From contig CAVZRO010000006.1 of assembly GCA_963777625.1 (NCBI GenBank), positions 186,001-250,000 on the forward strand: a stretch of 64,000 bases of DNA, in the 5' to 3' direction. The notes under the pieces were generated by a model, which made no database searches, was not told the origin of the DNA, and was given only the letters and a program-made list of their open reading frames with translations. Positions 34,178-44,027 of the stretch are shown here, in pieces. Source of the DNA: DATDIC01 sp963777625. GTDB lineage: Bacteria > Pseudomonadota > Alphaproteobacteria > Acetobacterales > Acetobacteraceae. How positions within the stretch are numbered: the stretch's first letter is position 1; each line of letters begins with the position of its first letter. The position numbers and the translations under genes are program-made.

Positions 34178-35065
34178 ATGATCGGGGTTGATTGGGGTAC
34201 CAGCAGCTTTCGCGCTTTCCGGCTGACCCGGGAAGGCGGGATACGGGACCGGAAAACCGGTCCGCGGGGAATTTTGGCGGTAGCGGACGGGCGGTTCGCC
34301 GATACGCTACGAGAAGAGATCGGCCCCTGGCTTGCCGCCGGCGAACGCCACGTGCTGCTCTCCGGGATGGTCGGAAGCCGCCAGGGCTGGATGGAGGCGC
34401 CCTATCTTCCCTGCCCCGCCGGCCCGGACAAGATCGCCGCGGCGCTGGTGGACGTCCCGTTCGACTGGGGCCAGGTGAAGATCGTGCCCGGGCTGTCGGG
34501 CGAGGATACCGCCGGCGTTCCGGAACTGATGCGCGGCGAGGAGACCCAGCTTGCCGGCGCGCTGGCCATGATGGGCGCCGACGGCTGGGCCTGCCTGCCA
34601 GGCACCCATTGTAAATGGGCCCGCGTGGAAAACCGGCAGATCACCACGTTCCTTACCTACCTTACCGGCGAGACGTTCGCGGCGCTGCGCGGCCACACGA
34701 TTCTCGCCCGCATGATGCGGGATGGCGATACCGAACCGGCGGCTTTCGACGCCGGGGTCACGCGGTCCGGACAGGCGGGCGGAATTCTGCACCATCTGTT
34801 CGGCGTCCGGTCACTGGGGCTGACCGGCCGCCTGGGAGACTCCGCCGCGGCCTCGTATCTCTCGGGATTGCTGATCGGGCATGAGGTACGATCCGCAGTG
34901 GCCGATGTTCCCAAGCGCACCCTGGTACACGTGATCGGCGCGCCGGAACTCACTGCGCTTTATGCGCGCGCAATCGAAGTGTGCGGCGGCATGGCGGAGC
35001 GCCTGAACGGTGAGGCCGCCGCACGGGGTCTGGCGCTGCTCGGGGAGCACGCGGCATGGACCTGA
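34178..35065 (+). CDS. dgoK: 2-dehydro-3-deoxygalactonokinase
   Basis: The 295-residue DgoK-family sugar kinase phosphorylates 2-keto-3-deoxygalactonate in the De Ley-Doudoroff route. Typical features are IGVDWGTSSFRAF at the N-terminus, LLSGMVGSRQGW, EETQLAGAL, LPGTHCKWARV and LTGETFAAL. GAAGGAG and GGGGGA precede ATG 34178. Its end overlaps the aldolase gene by 10 nt. Confidence 0.93.
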   Translation: MIGVDWGTSSFRAFRLTREGGIRDRKTGPRGILAVADGRFADTLREEIGPWLAAGERHVLLSGMVGSRQGWMEAPYLPCPAGPDKIAAALVDVPFDWGQVKIVPGLSGEDTAGVPELMRGEETQLAGALAMMGADGWACLPGTHCKWARVENRQITTFLTYLTGETFAALRGHTILARMMRDGDTEPAAFDAGVTRSGQAGGILHHLFGVRSLGLTGRLGDSAAASYLSGLLIGHEVRSAVADVPKRTLVHVIGAPELTALYARAIEVCGGMAERLNGEAAARGLALLGEHAAWT

Positions 35066-35709
35066 CCGGGTGGCTGAAACGATGCCCGTTGATCGCGATC
35101 CTCCGCGGCGTGCACCCGGAGGAGGTGGAGGCAATCGTTGCGGCGTTGGAGCAGGCCGGACTCGCGATCGTTGAGGTGCCGCTGAATTCGCCCCGTCCGC
35201 TGGAGAGCATCACCCGGCTGGCACACTCGTTCGGCGAGCGACTGCTGGTCGGGGCGGGCACGGTGATGAACGAAGCCCAGGTGGCGGAGATTGCCCAATC
35301 CGGCGGCCGGCTGATCGTGACGCCGCACGCCGCCGTTGATGTGGTGCGAGCGGGGAAGGCGCTCGGCCTGCTGACCGTGCCGGGCTGCTTCACGCCGACC
35401 GAGGCGTTCGCCCTGCTGGCCGCCGGAGCCGACGCGATCAAGCTGTTTCCGGCAGAAGCGGCTAGTCCGGCGGTGCTGCGGGCGATGCGTGCGGTGCTGC
35501 CCTCCGGCACGATTGTCTTGCCGGTCGGTGGGATCGATGCGGACAACATGGCTGGCTGGCGCTCGGCGGGGGCGGGCGGCTTCGGGATCGGGTCGTCGAT
35601 CTATCGGCCCGGCGACACGGCCGACGTCGTCTCTGGAAAAGCGCGCCGGCTGGTGTCGGCGTGGCGTGAGATCGGCAACTCCGAACGCCACCCTGATCAG
35701 CGGGCCTAG
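35056..35709 (+). CDS. dgoA: 2-dehydro-3-deoxy-6-phosphogalactonate aldolase
   Basis: The 217-residue class I aldolase of the KDPG/KDPGal family cleaves KDPGal to pyruvate and glyceraldehyde 3-phosphate. It has LIAILRGVHPEE, the base Glu in IVEVPLNSP, VGAGTV and the Schiff-base Lys in AIKLFPAE, with VGGIDADNM completing the phosphate site. It overlaps dgoK, so the two products are made together. Confidence 0.93.
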   Translation: MDLTGWLKRCPLIAILRGVHPEEVEAIVAALEQAGLAIVEVPLNSPRPLESITRLAHSFGERLLVGAGTVMNEAQVAEIAQSGGRLIVTPHAAVDVVRAGKALGLLTVPGCFTPTEAFALLAAGADAIKLFPAEAASPAVLRAMRAVLPSGTIVLPVGGIDADNMAGWRSAGAGGFGIGSSIYRPGDTADVVSGKARRLVSAWREIGNSERHPDQRA

Positions 35710-35839
35710 CAGGCCATGGGGGTCCTTCTTGCCATCCGGTGGGCGCGGGCGGGTTTAATGTCCGCTCCCTTATGGTCGGCTCCGGGATTATCCACTCCGG
35801 CCGGATAGACCCTGCCGTCTCAGCCGAAAGGATGTACCC

Positions 35840-37189
35840 ATGCCGACCAATCCGGCCGACAGCCCCATTCTGGGGACACTGTACGGCAGTGACGCCATGC
35901 GCGCGGTATTCGACGAACGCGCCTACTTCCAGCGCATGCTGGATGTGGAGGCCGCGCTGGCCCGCGTGCAGGGGCGCCTCGGCATCATTCCCGCCGACGC
36001 GGCGGCGGCAATTACGGCCGCCGCACGATTCGAAAACCTCGACGGCGCCGAACTAGCTGCCAGCGCCCGCAATGTCGGCTATCCGGTCGTCGGGCTGGTC
36101 CAGGGCCTGTCGCGCGCGGCCGGGGAGGCCGGTCGCTGGACGCACTGGGGTGCGACGACGCAGGACATCATGGACAGCGCCACCGTCCTTCAGGTGCGCG
36201 AAGGACTGTCGCTGATCGAGGTCGAGCTTCGCCGGTTGTTGACGGCGCTGACCGGCCTGGCGGATCGCCATCGCCGCACGGTCATGGCAGGGCGCACTCA
36301 TCTGCAACAGGCGCTGCCGATAAGCTTCGGGCTGAAATGCGCGATCTGGGCGCAGCCCTTCATCGCCCATCTGGAGCGCCTTCGTCAGCTTCGTCTCCGG
36401 GTGGAGCAAGTCAGCCTGTTTGGTGCGGCCGGCACACTGGCCTCGCTCGGTGAGCACGGCATCGCAGTGATGGAAGGACTGGCGGCGGAATTGAGCCTGC
36501 ATGCACCGGTCGCGCCCTGGCACGTGTGCCGCGACGGGATGGCGGAGACGGTGAGCTTCCTGGGCCTGGTTTGCGGCAGTCTGGCGAAGATCGCCACCGA
36601 CGTGATCTTGCTGGCGCAGACCGAGATCGGCGAGGTGGCGGAACCGCATGCGCCAGGGCGTGGATCGTCATCCACGATGCCGCAAAAGCGCAACCCGATC
36701 GCCTCGGAATACGTGTTGGCCGCGACGCGCGGGGCGCAAGCGCTGGTGCCCCTGATGCAGGGCGCCATGGCGCATGATCACGAACGCGCCACCGGCCCGT
36801 GGCAGACCGAGTTGCTGGCCGGCCCGCAGGCATTCGTGCTGACCCACGGCGCGCTGTTGCATGCGCGCGGAATCGCGGAGGGGCTGGTCGTCGACGCAGA
36901 GAGAATGCAGCGCAATCTTACGCTGACCGGCGGCCTGATCGTGGCGGAAGCGGTGATGATGGGGCTGGCGCCGCACCTCGGACGGGAAGCGGCACATCAC
37001 GTCGTGCAACACGCCTGCGATGTCGCGCTGAGTAAGAGCGTGCCGCTGGCGGATGCCCTCGCGCGCGACGCGTCGGTGTCGGAACGGCTCGATCGTGCGA
37101 CAATCGAGCGGCTCACCGACCCGGCCAATTACCTCGGCAGCGCTGAAATGTTCATCGACCGGCTTCTGGCAGCCGCGCGCATCGCCTGA
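35840..37189 (+). CDS. Lyase of the fumarase/ASL superfamily, PcaB-like (3-carboxy-cis,cis-muconate cycloisomerase)
   Basis: The 449-residue lyase has the superfamily signature GSSSTMPQKRNP (about residues 274-285), an early HWGATTQDIMDSA and RTHLQQALPISFG. It is most like PcaB cycloisomerases of protocatechuate breakdown. No other pca gene is nearby. It sits between the dgo pair and a carbohydrate importer, so it may act on another dicarboxylate. GAAAGGA precedes ATG 35840. Confidence 0.8.
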   Translation: MPTNPADSPILGTLYGSDAMRAVFDERAYFQRMLDVEAALARVQGRLGIIPADAAAAITAAARFENLDGAELAASARNVGYPVVGLVQGLSRAAGEAGRWTHWGATTQDIMDSATVLQVREGLSLIEVELRRLLTALTGLADRHRRTVMAGRTHLQQALPISFGLKCAIWAQPFIAHLERLRQLRLRVEQVSLFGAAGTLASLGEHGIAVMEGLAAELSLHAPVAPWHVCRDGMAETVSFLGLVCGSLAKIATDVILLAQTEIGEVAEPHAPGRGSSSTMPQKRNPIASEYVLAATRGAQALVPLMQGAMAHDHERATGPWQTELLAGPQAFVLTHGALLHARGIAEGLVVDAERMQRNLTLTGGLIVAEAVMMGLAPHLGREAAHHVVQHACDVALSKSVPLADALARDASVSERLDRATIERLTDPANYLGSAEMFIDRLLAAARIA

Positions 37190-37324
37190 CTCCAAGTGGT
37201 TTGCCTGCCGGCAACCTTCCGAGTACGCTTTTCCGGCGCTGGTCGGATAAGGTCGTGCGCGCCCCGGCGCTGGTGCCGGAGTACCGGCGAGCCGCTGCAA
37301 ACGGACGCATTCTGGAGGTTTTGT

Positions 37325-38668
37325 ATGACGAGGAAACGGATGATAACACGCCGCGGAGCGCTGAAACTAGCGGCTGCAACGTCGGCGCTGCCGCTGGTTC
37401 ATATCCGCACGGCCGGCGCCGCGGGAACCGTATCAATCGCATTCTGGGACCATTGGGTGCCAGCCGGAAACGACGTTATGCGCAAGCAATGCGAAGCATT
37501 CGCCAAGCAGAACAAGGTAGAGGTGCAGCCGGACTTCGTAACCTCGATGGGTTCCAAGAACATCATGACCATCGCCGCCGAGGCGCAGGCCAAGGCAGGG
37601 CATGATGTCCAGCAACTACCCGGGTGGGAGACACAGAACCACGCCGACCTTCTGGAGCCGATGGACGACGTGATGAAGCGGCTGACCGACAAATATGGTC
37701 CGGTCAACGGCGCGAGCGAGTATCTGTTCAAGTCGAAGGGGCATTGGGTCGCAGTGCCCACCAGTTCCGGGACGCAGAACAAGGGCCCGTGCGGCCGCAT
37801 TTCGGTGCTGAAGCAGGCCGCCGGGATCGACGTCGTGAAGATGTATCCAGCGCAGGACATGGCGACGCCGGAGGCCGACAACTGGACCTACGACGCCATG
37901 CTGAAGGCCGCCGAGGCCTTCCAAAAGATAAAAATGCCGCTCGGCATCGGCATCGGCACCACGGCGGATTTGGTGGATACGGCGGGATCGATGTTCGCCG
38001 CCTTCGGGGCGGAAATGATGAATGCCAACGGCGATGTCACGATCGATTCCGACAATATGCGGCAGGTTCTGGAATACGCGCAGCAGCTTGTGAAATTCCT
38101 GCCTGCCGACGCGGTCAGCTATGACGACGCGTCGAATAACCGGGCGCTGATCTCCGGCCAGAGCGCGCTGATCTGGAACCCGCCCTCGGCCTGGGCAGTC
38201 GCGAAACGCGACGCGCCGCAAGTGGCGGCGGATTGCTGGACGTTTCCGGCGCCCAAGGGTCCGAAGGGTCGTTTCCTGCCGCTGGGTGCCTTTTCGTTCG
38301 GCATTTGGCAGTTCAGCAAGAACAAGACCGCGGCGAAAGAGCTGATCGAGTACCTGTCGCAGCGCGAGCAGGTCGAGGAACGCGACAACGTGGTGATCGG
38401 CTACGACGTTCCCCCGTTCATCAGCATGACGGATTTCGCCATCTGGTCGGATGTGGAGCCGCCGAAAGGAACCGTTTACAATTATCCGATCCGCAAGAGC
38501 AGCGGCCAGGAATCGCACATGGCCGTGTCACCGGCACCGCCGGATATCGCGGTACAGATCTATAACCGCGGCACGATGCCCACCATGCTCGCGAAGTTGC
38601 GAAGCGGCCAGTCGATCAAGCAGGTGATGGACTGGGCTCAGCAGGAGGTGGAAGGCTTCGCGCGCTGA
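37325..38668 (+). CDS. Carbohydrate ABC transporter substrate-binding protein, Tat-type signal
   Basis: The 447-residue family 1 extracellular binding protein begins with a twin-arginine-like signal (RKRMITRRGALKLAAATS) and a likely cleavage after AGA. TVSIAFWDHWVPAGNDVM and later LIWNPPSAWAVAK fit sugar-binding members. GGAGG lies 6 nt before ATG 37325. It opens the importer cluster. Presumed ligand: a sugar acid or oligosaccharide, by context with dgoKA and the enolase gene. Confidence 0.88.
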   Translation: MTRKRMITRRGALKLAAATSALPLVHIRTAGAAGTVSIAFWDHWVPAGNDVMRKQCEAFAKQNKVEVQPDFVTSMGSKNIMTIAAEAQAKAGHDVQQLPGWETQNHADLLEPMDDVMKRLTDKYGPVNGASEYLFKSKGHWVAVPTSSGTQNKGPCGRISVLKQAAGIDVVKMYPAQDMATPEADNWTYDAMLKAAEAFQKIKMPLGIGIGTTADLVDTAGSMFAAFGAEMMNANGDVTIDSDNMRQVLEYAQQLVKFLPADAVSYDDASNNRALISGQSALIWNPPSAWAVAKRDAPQVAADCWTFPAPKGPKGRFLPLGAFSFGIWQFSKNKTAAKELIEYLSQREQVEERDNVVIGYDVPPFISMTDFAIWSDVEPPKGTVYNYPIRKSSGQESHMAVSPAPPDIAVQIYNRGTMPTMLAKLRSGQSIKQVMDWAQQEVEGFAR

Positions 38669-38685
38669 CAGGTTGGCGGAGGGTG

Positions 38686-38713
38686 GTCCGGCCTAGCCTT
38701 CGGGCGGCCGGAC
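38686..38713 (+). terminator. Intercistronic GC-rich hairpin after the binding protein gene
   Basis: An 8-bp stem GTCCGGCC / GGCCGGAC with a 12-nt loop lies 17 nt after the stop. There is no U-run. Such stems after binding-protein genes often stabilise that mRNA segment and lower expression of the permease genes. Confidence 0.5.
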
Positions 38714-39157
38714 TGACCTGTTACTGACGCGCGGGTTGCCCGGTTGGCGGTGTGCGCCTTGGGATGGCATTGCACTCGCTAGGGCAAGTCTGTAGTTTCG
38801 CGCGAGCGGCAAGAGCAAAAAGACTAGAATCAAGGCTGTCGGCACTGCCATCAAGACGCGATGGTGTGGCGTGCCGATGGACCGGCGGTCACATGGGAGC
38901 GGTTCGGCGGCCTAATCCGACCGGATCGGGAGGTACGCACATATGAAAGCGGCGACGCGAGTTGATCCGCGGCACCTAGCATATGGAACGGCAGCCGGTG
39001 AGCCGCGGTGCCGCGATTCCTGCATGCCGTCTGTCCCTGCCTGGCCGTCACCGGCCAGCACAACGGACCGGATTATCCCGAATTCACCGGCTGGAGGCGA
39101 AGCCGCGCAAGCTCGTGCATATCGTCCGGCCGTGACCGGCGTCTCAGGGAGGGTATG
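38714..39157. other. About 440-bp gap inside the ABC importer cluster
   Basis: It is unusually long between a binding protein and its permease. It contains a possible 71-codon frame starting at ATG 38943 with an excellent GGGAGGT site 8 nt upstream. Its TGA (39156-39158) overlaps the permease ATGATG start. Codon third positions are only about 59% GC, below true genes here, so it may act as a coupling leader, or the signal may be chance. Confidence 0.4.
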
Positions 39158-40108
39158 ATGGCAGACGGGACAAGCATTCCGATCGGCGCAATCTCCCCCG
39201 CACGCGCGGATACGCATCGGTCCGGCAGCCTGAAGCGGTTCACCCAGCGGCGGAGCACTATGGGTTTCTTATTGTGCCTGCCGCTGATCGTACTGGTCGT
39301 GTGCTTGGTGGTGTACCCAGCCTGCTATGCCATTTATCTGAGTTTATTGAACAAGAAGATGACCAAGTTCGTTGGGCTTGGTGATTTCGCCTTCCTGCTG
39401 CAACGTCAGACGTTCCGGCTGGTGATTTTCCAAAGCTGCCTGTTCGCGATCACCTCGGTGGTGTTCAAGGCGCTGATCGGTTTCATCGGCGCGCATCTGA
39501 TGCACAATATCTCCGGCAAGCATCAGCGCATCTGGCGCGGGCTGCTGTTGGTACCCTGGGTGATCCCGCTGGCGCTGTCCACACTGACCTGGTGGTGGAT
39601 GTTCGACCCGTCCTACTCGGCGTTTAACTGGGTGCTGAACGAGTTTGGCCTCAAGTCGGTGCCCTGGCTCGGCGTTGGCTGGATCGCTCGGTTCTGTACC
39701 ATCACCGTGAATGTCTGGTACGGCACACCGTTCTTCATGATCATGTACCTGGCGGCGCTGAAATCGGTGCCCGACCAGTTGTATGAGGCCGCCGCGATCG
39801 ACGGAGCCAGCGCGGGCCAGAAACTGTTCTTTGTCACGCTGCCTATGATGCGCAACATAATCGCCATCACCGTGTTGTTCAGCCTTATCGTCACATTCGC
39901 GGATTTCGATATCGTGCGTATCCTGACCAACGGAGGGCCGGAGGACATGACGCATGTGTTCGCCACCTATGCCTTCCAGGTCGGCATTCAGTCCGGCGAT
40001 ATCCCCTTGGGCGCGGCGGTCAGCCTGTTCATGTTGCCGATTCTCGCGGTGGCCGCGTTCTTCGTACTGCGCGGCGTCACCCGCCGCACTCAGGAGATCG
40101 GGGCATGA
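39158..40108 (+). CDS. Sugar ABC transporter permease (MalF-type)
   Basis: The roughly 316-residue inner-membrane permease has six or more hydrophobic segments. The EAA loop EAAAIDGASAGQKLFFVTLP, where the ATPase docks, is present. ATG 39158 is 5 nt from GGAGG; the ATG directly before it (39155) would be too close. It pairs with the next permease, overlapping it by 4 nt. Confidence 0.9.
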   Translation: MADGTSIPIGAISPARADTHRSGSLKRFTQRRSTMGFLLCLPLIVLVVCLVVYPACYAIYLSLLNKKMTKFVGLGDFAFLLQRQTFRLVIFQSCLFAITSVVFKALIGFIGAHLMHNISGKHQRIWRGLLLVPWVIPLALSTLTWWWMFDPSYSAFNWVLNEFGLKSVPWLGVGWIARFCTITVNVWYGTPFFMIMYLAALKSVPDQLYEAAAIDGASAGQKLFFVTLPMMRNIIAITVLFSLIVTFADFDIVRILTNGGPEDMTHVFATYAFQVGIQSGDIPLGAAVSLFMLPILAVAAFFVLRGVTRRTQEIGA

Positions 40109-40998
40109 GCGTCACGACCGCTGATGGCGCCGGCCTGCACCCGCGGCGCCACCAAAGCCTGCACGCGCAGCGCCGCTGGGCGCTGTGGGGCAGTTACTCA
40201 GCGCTGACCGTGTTTGTCATCGTGTTCCTGGTGCCGCCGTTCTACACCATCATGACCAGCCTGAAGACCTCTGCGGAGATTTCGGCGCAGAAGGGTACGC
40301 CGTGGATCGTGCATCATCCCTGGCTGGGCAATTTCTGGTACCTGATCACCTATCATAACTTCCAACTCTATTACCTGAACTCGGCCATCGTCACGGTGCT
40401 GGTGGTGGTGATCAGCATGGTGATCTCCGTGCTTGCCGCGTTCAGTCTTGCGCGGATGGGGTTCTGGGGCAGCAAGACCCTGGCGACCGGCGTGTTCCTG
40501 ACCTACCTGGTGCCGGCTTCGCTGCTGTTCATCCCACTGTTCCAGATCGTCGGCTGGATCGGACTGATCAACAGCGTGTGGTGCCTGGTGCTGATCTATC
40601 CGACCCTGGCGGTGCCGTTCTGCACCTGGATCATGATCGGCTATTTCAGCTCCATCCCGAGGGAACTGGATGAGGCCGCACTGATCGACGGCGCAGGCTA
40701 CCTGCAAATGCTGTGGCGCATCTTCATTCCAGTGGCAATGCCCGGCATCATTGCGGCGACGATATTCGCGTTCACCGTCAGTTGGGGCAACTTCATCTAT
40801 CCGCTGGCGTATCTTTATACGTCCAATCAGATGGTGCTGACGGTCGGGATCATCAGTGACCTGATCCGCGGCGACGTGTTCGAGTGGGGGCGGATCATGG
40901 CGGCGAACGTGCTTGCCTCGTTGCCGCCGATCCTGATTTATGCCTTTCTGATGGACTACTACATCGCCGGCCTGACCGCCGGTGCCACCAAGGGCTGA
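40105..40998 (+). CDS. Sugar ABC transporter permease (MalG-type)
   Basis: The 297-residue polytopic protein has the EAA motif DEAALIDGAGYLQMLWRIFI and the MalG-like NSAIVTVLVVVISMVISVLAAFSLARM order (about residues 93-119). Its ATG overlaps the preceding stop (ATGA), and the ATPase gene follows 12 nt later. It forms the membrane channel with its neighbour. Confidence 0.9.
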   Translation: MSVTTADGAGLHPRRHQSLHAQRRWALWGSYSALTVFVIVFLVPPFYTIMTSLKTSAEISAQKGTPWIVHHPWLGNFWYLITYHNFQLYYLNSAIVTVLVVVISMVISVLAAFSLARMGFWGSKTLATGVFLTYLVPASLLFIPLFQIVGWIGLINSVWCLVLIYPTLAVPFCTWIMIGYFSSIPRELDEAALIDGAGYLQMLWRIFIPVAMPGIIAATIFAFTVSWGNFIYPLAYLYTSNQMVLTVGIISDLIRGDVFEWGRIMAANVLASLPPILIYAFLMDYYIAGLTAGATKG

Positions 40999-41010
40999 GG
41001 AAGCGCATCC

Positions 41011-42111
<1,101 letters not shown>

Positions 42112-42117
42112 TCCGGC

Positions 42118-42846
42118 CTACCGACCCTGGTACTGTAGCCGATCGACCGAGTAGGGCGCAGTGACGGGGTTGGGGTGCGCGCCGAACGTTGCCTTCTCGA
42201 AGTGCATGTAGTCGGTTTCCCGCCATAGGCCGCCCCAGATCCAACCGTGACGCGTGAACACGTCGAATACGCTTGAATGCACCGAAATCTGACCTCGTCG
42301 CGGCGGGTCGCGAGGCGCAAACCTGTCGGCGCCAGCAGGCCACCATGCCCCGTTGTTCTCCTTGGAGGGATTCAACATCGGGTTGATATCGACTGCGTAC
42401 CCGTAGCTGTGCATGCCGAATTTGCCGGGGTCGGTGTCATCCGGCCGGCAATAAAACCCAACGGTGACATTGTTCTCCCCATATTTGCCGATGCCGAATT
42501 CCTCGTACGGTTGCATCCGCTCGATCGGGAAATGAATCCGGTAGAGCTCTGCGAAGATGTCGAGAATATCAGCGACCAGGTTCCGGTGAATAATCAGGGT
42601 GCCTGTGTGCGGCTGGTTATCGAAGCCCCAGTAGCTCATCTGGATAAGCGACAGGTCGGCCGGATCCACGGGGCACCCGGGGTTCCAGGAAACCCCGACC
42701 ATTCTGGCGCGCAGGTCGGGCGGGATCGGCTGAACACTGGCCTGAAATGGACGCAGGTCGGGCGACGCGGCGGCGTGCCCCAGTGTCACGGCTGCCTGCA
42801 GGCAGATCACGCATCCGGCAACTATCGGACGCAACAATCGCATCAA
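42118..42846 (-). CDS. M15-family (VanY/D-Ala-D-Ala carboxypeptidase-like) peptidase, exported
   Basis: The 242-residue protein has an N-terminal signal (LLRPIVAGCVICLQAAVTLGHAAA, about residues 4-27) and the M15C zinc site: MHSYGYAVDINP (His and Asp) and DYMHFE (Glu/His). It should cut peptidoglycan cross-link peptides in the periplasm. The start overlaps the stop of the enolase-superfamily gene by 4 nt. Confidence 0.82.
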   Translation of the reverse strand: MMRLLRPIVAGCVICLQAAVTLGHAAASPDLRPFQASVQPIPPDLRARMVGVSWNPGCPVDPADLSLIQMSYWGFDNQPHTGTLIIHRNLVADILDIFAELYRIHFPIERMQPYEEFGIGKYGENNVTVGFYCRPDDTDPGKFGMHSYGYAVDINPMLNPSKENNGAWWPAGADRFAPRDPPRRGQISVHSSVFDVFTRHGWIWGGLWRETDYMHFEKATFGAHPNPVTAPYSVDRLQYQGR

Positions 42847-44027
42847 TGGCGGGCTGGTACTCCCGGAATGTAGTTTCTGCGTGGGAATTCATCCCGGTAC
42901 TCCGTCAGGCCTTTGCCACCGAATTCCTTGTATGGCCGCGCGCGCAGGCGTTCGACATCAATGTCGATGCCAAGACCCGGCGTGTCCGGCAGCTCGGCCC
43001 AGCCATTCTCGACCTTGATCTGACGCGTGGCGATGGCGCCACATGCCTCGCGAAAGTTCACGAAATACTCAGCGATGCGGAAATTCGGGATCACGGCGCA
43101 GACGTGCACCGTTGCGGCGAATCCGCCAAGGACACTGTTGTAGTTATGGGGCGCCATCACCACGGCCTGTGGCTGTGCCATTGCGGCAATGTCCAGCAGA
43201 GCGGTGATGCCACCGATCGCACAGATGTCGGGGTTGAGAATATCGGCAACCCGCCGTTCCAGGGCGTGAAAGAATGATTCCTTCGAGTACATCGCTTCGC
43301 CGGTCACGATGGGGATCGGCAGGGCACGGCGGACTTCAGCCAGCAGCTCGATATTGTCGGACAGGCAGGGTTCTTCGTACCAGGTGATACCGAGTTCCAC
43401 CAGCCGTCGCCCGATGCGGATTGCGTGCGAGGGGGCGAAGCGGCGATGCGCCTCGATCAGCAACTCGAACTCGGAGCCGACGGCGTCGCGCATACGGCGG
43501 ACGAAATCCACCGCGTAGTCTTCGTCCTTCGGATCTATAAACGAGCGCCAGGGGCCGGGAAACGGGTCGAACTTGGCGGCAGTAAAGCCTTCCTGCTTCA
43601 GCGCCAGTGCGCGATCGATGTTCTCTTCGATCGAAGCACCATGCGACCATCCGTTGGCATATACGCGGACAGCCTCGCGTGAGCGTCCGCCGATCAGATT
43701 GTAGACCGGCATGCCGGCGCGCTTGCCAAGAATGTCCCACAACGCGATCTCGATCGCGCTCCAGGCCGACAGCAGCTCCATCGAGTTACGGCGGATGGCG
43801 AAATCGTCGAACAGAACCTGGCCAGTATGGCGGATGCTGAACGAGCTGCGGCCGATTACGTATGGCGCCATGCAACGCAGGCACTCCTGGATTACTCTCT
43901 CCTTTCCTCGCGTCACGTAGGCTTCGCCCCAGCCATAAAACCCGTCATCCGTCTCCACGCGGCAGAGCAAGAGATTTTTCCCGCTTCCGGGGTGCAGCAG
44001 AAACGGTTCGATGCGCGCGATCTTCAT
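42843..44027 (-). CDS. Enolase-superfamily sugar-acid dehydratase (mandelate racemase/galactonate dehydratase-like)
   Basis: The 394-residue TIM-barrel enzyme has the capping domain LLCRVETDDGFYGWGEAYV. Catalytic and metal landmarks are AAKFDPFPGPW, LLIEAHRRF, WYEEP, VTGEAMYSKE, DICAIGGI and MAPHNYNS. These fit acid-sugar dehydratases, possibly galactonate dehydratase, which would feed dgoK and dgoA encoded 8 kb away. The exact substrate is not certain. The ATG overlaps the end of the large glycosyltransferase gene (ATGA). Confidence 0.82.
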   Translation of the reverse strand: MKIARIEPFLLHPGSGKNLLLCRVETDDGFYGWGEAYVTRGKERVIQECLRCMAPYVIGRSSFSIRHTGQVLFDDFAIRRNSMELLSAWSAIEIALWDILGKRAGMPVYNLIGGRSREAVRVYANGWSHGASIEENIDRALALKQEGFTAAKFDPFPGPWRSFIDPKDEDYAVDFVRRMRDAVGSEFELLIEAHRRFAPSHAIRIGRRLVELGITWYEEPCLSDNIELLAEVRRALPIPIVTGEAMYSKESFFHALERRVADILNPDICAIGGITALLDIAAMAQPQAVVMAPHNYNSVLGGFAATVHVCAVIPNFRIAEYFVNFREACGAIATRQIKVENGWAELPDTPGLGIDIDVERLRARPYKEFGGKGLTEYRDEFPRRNYIPGVPARH

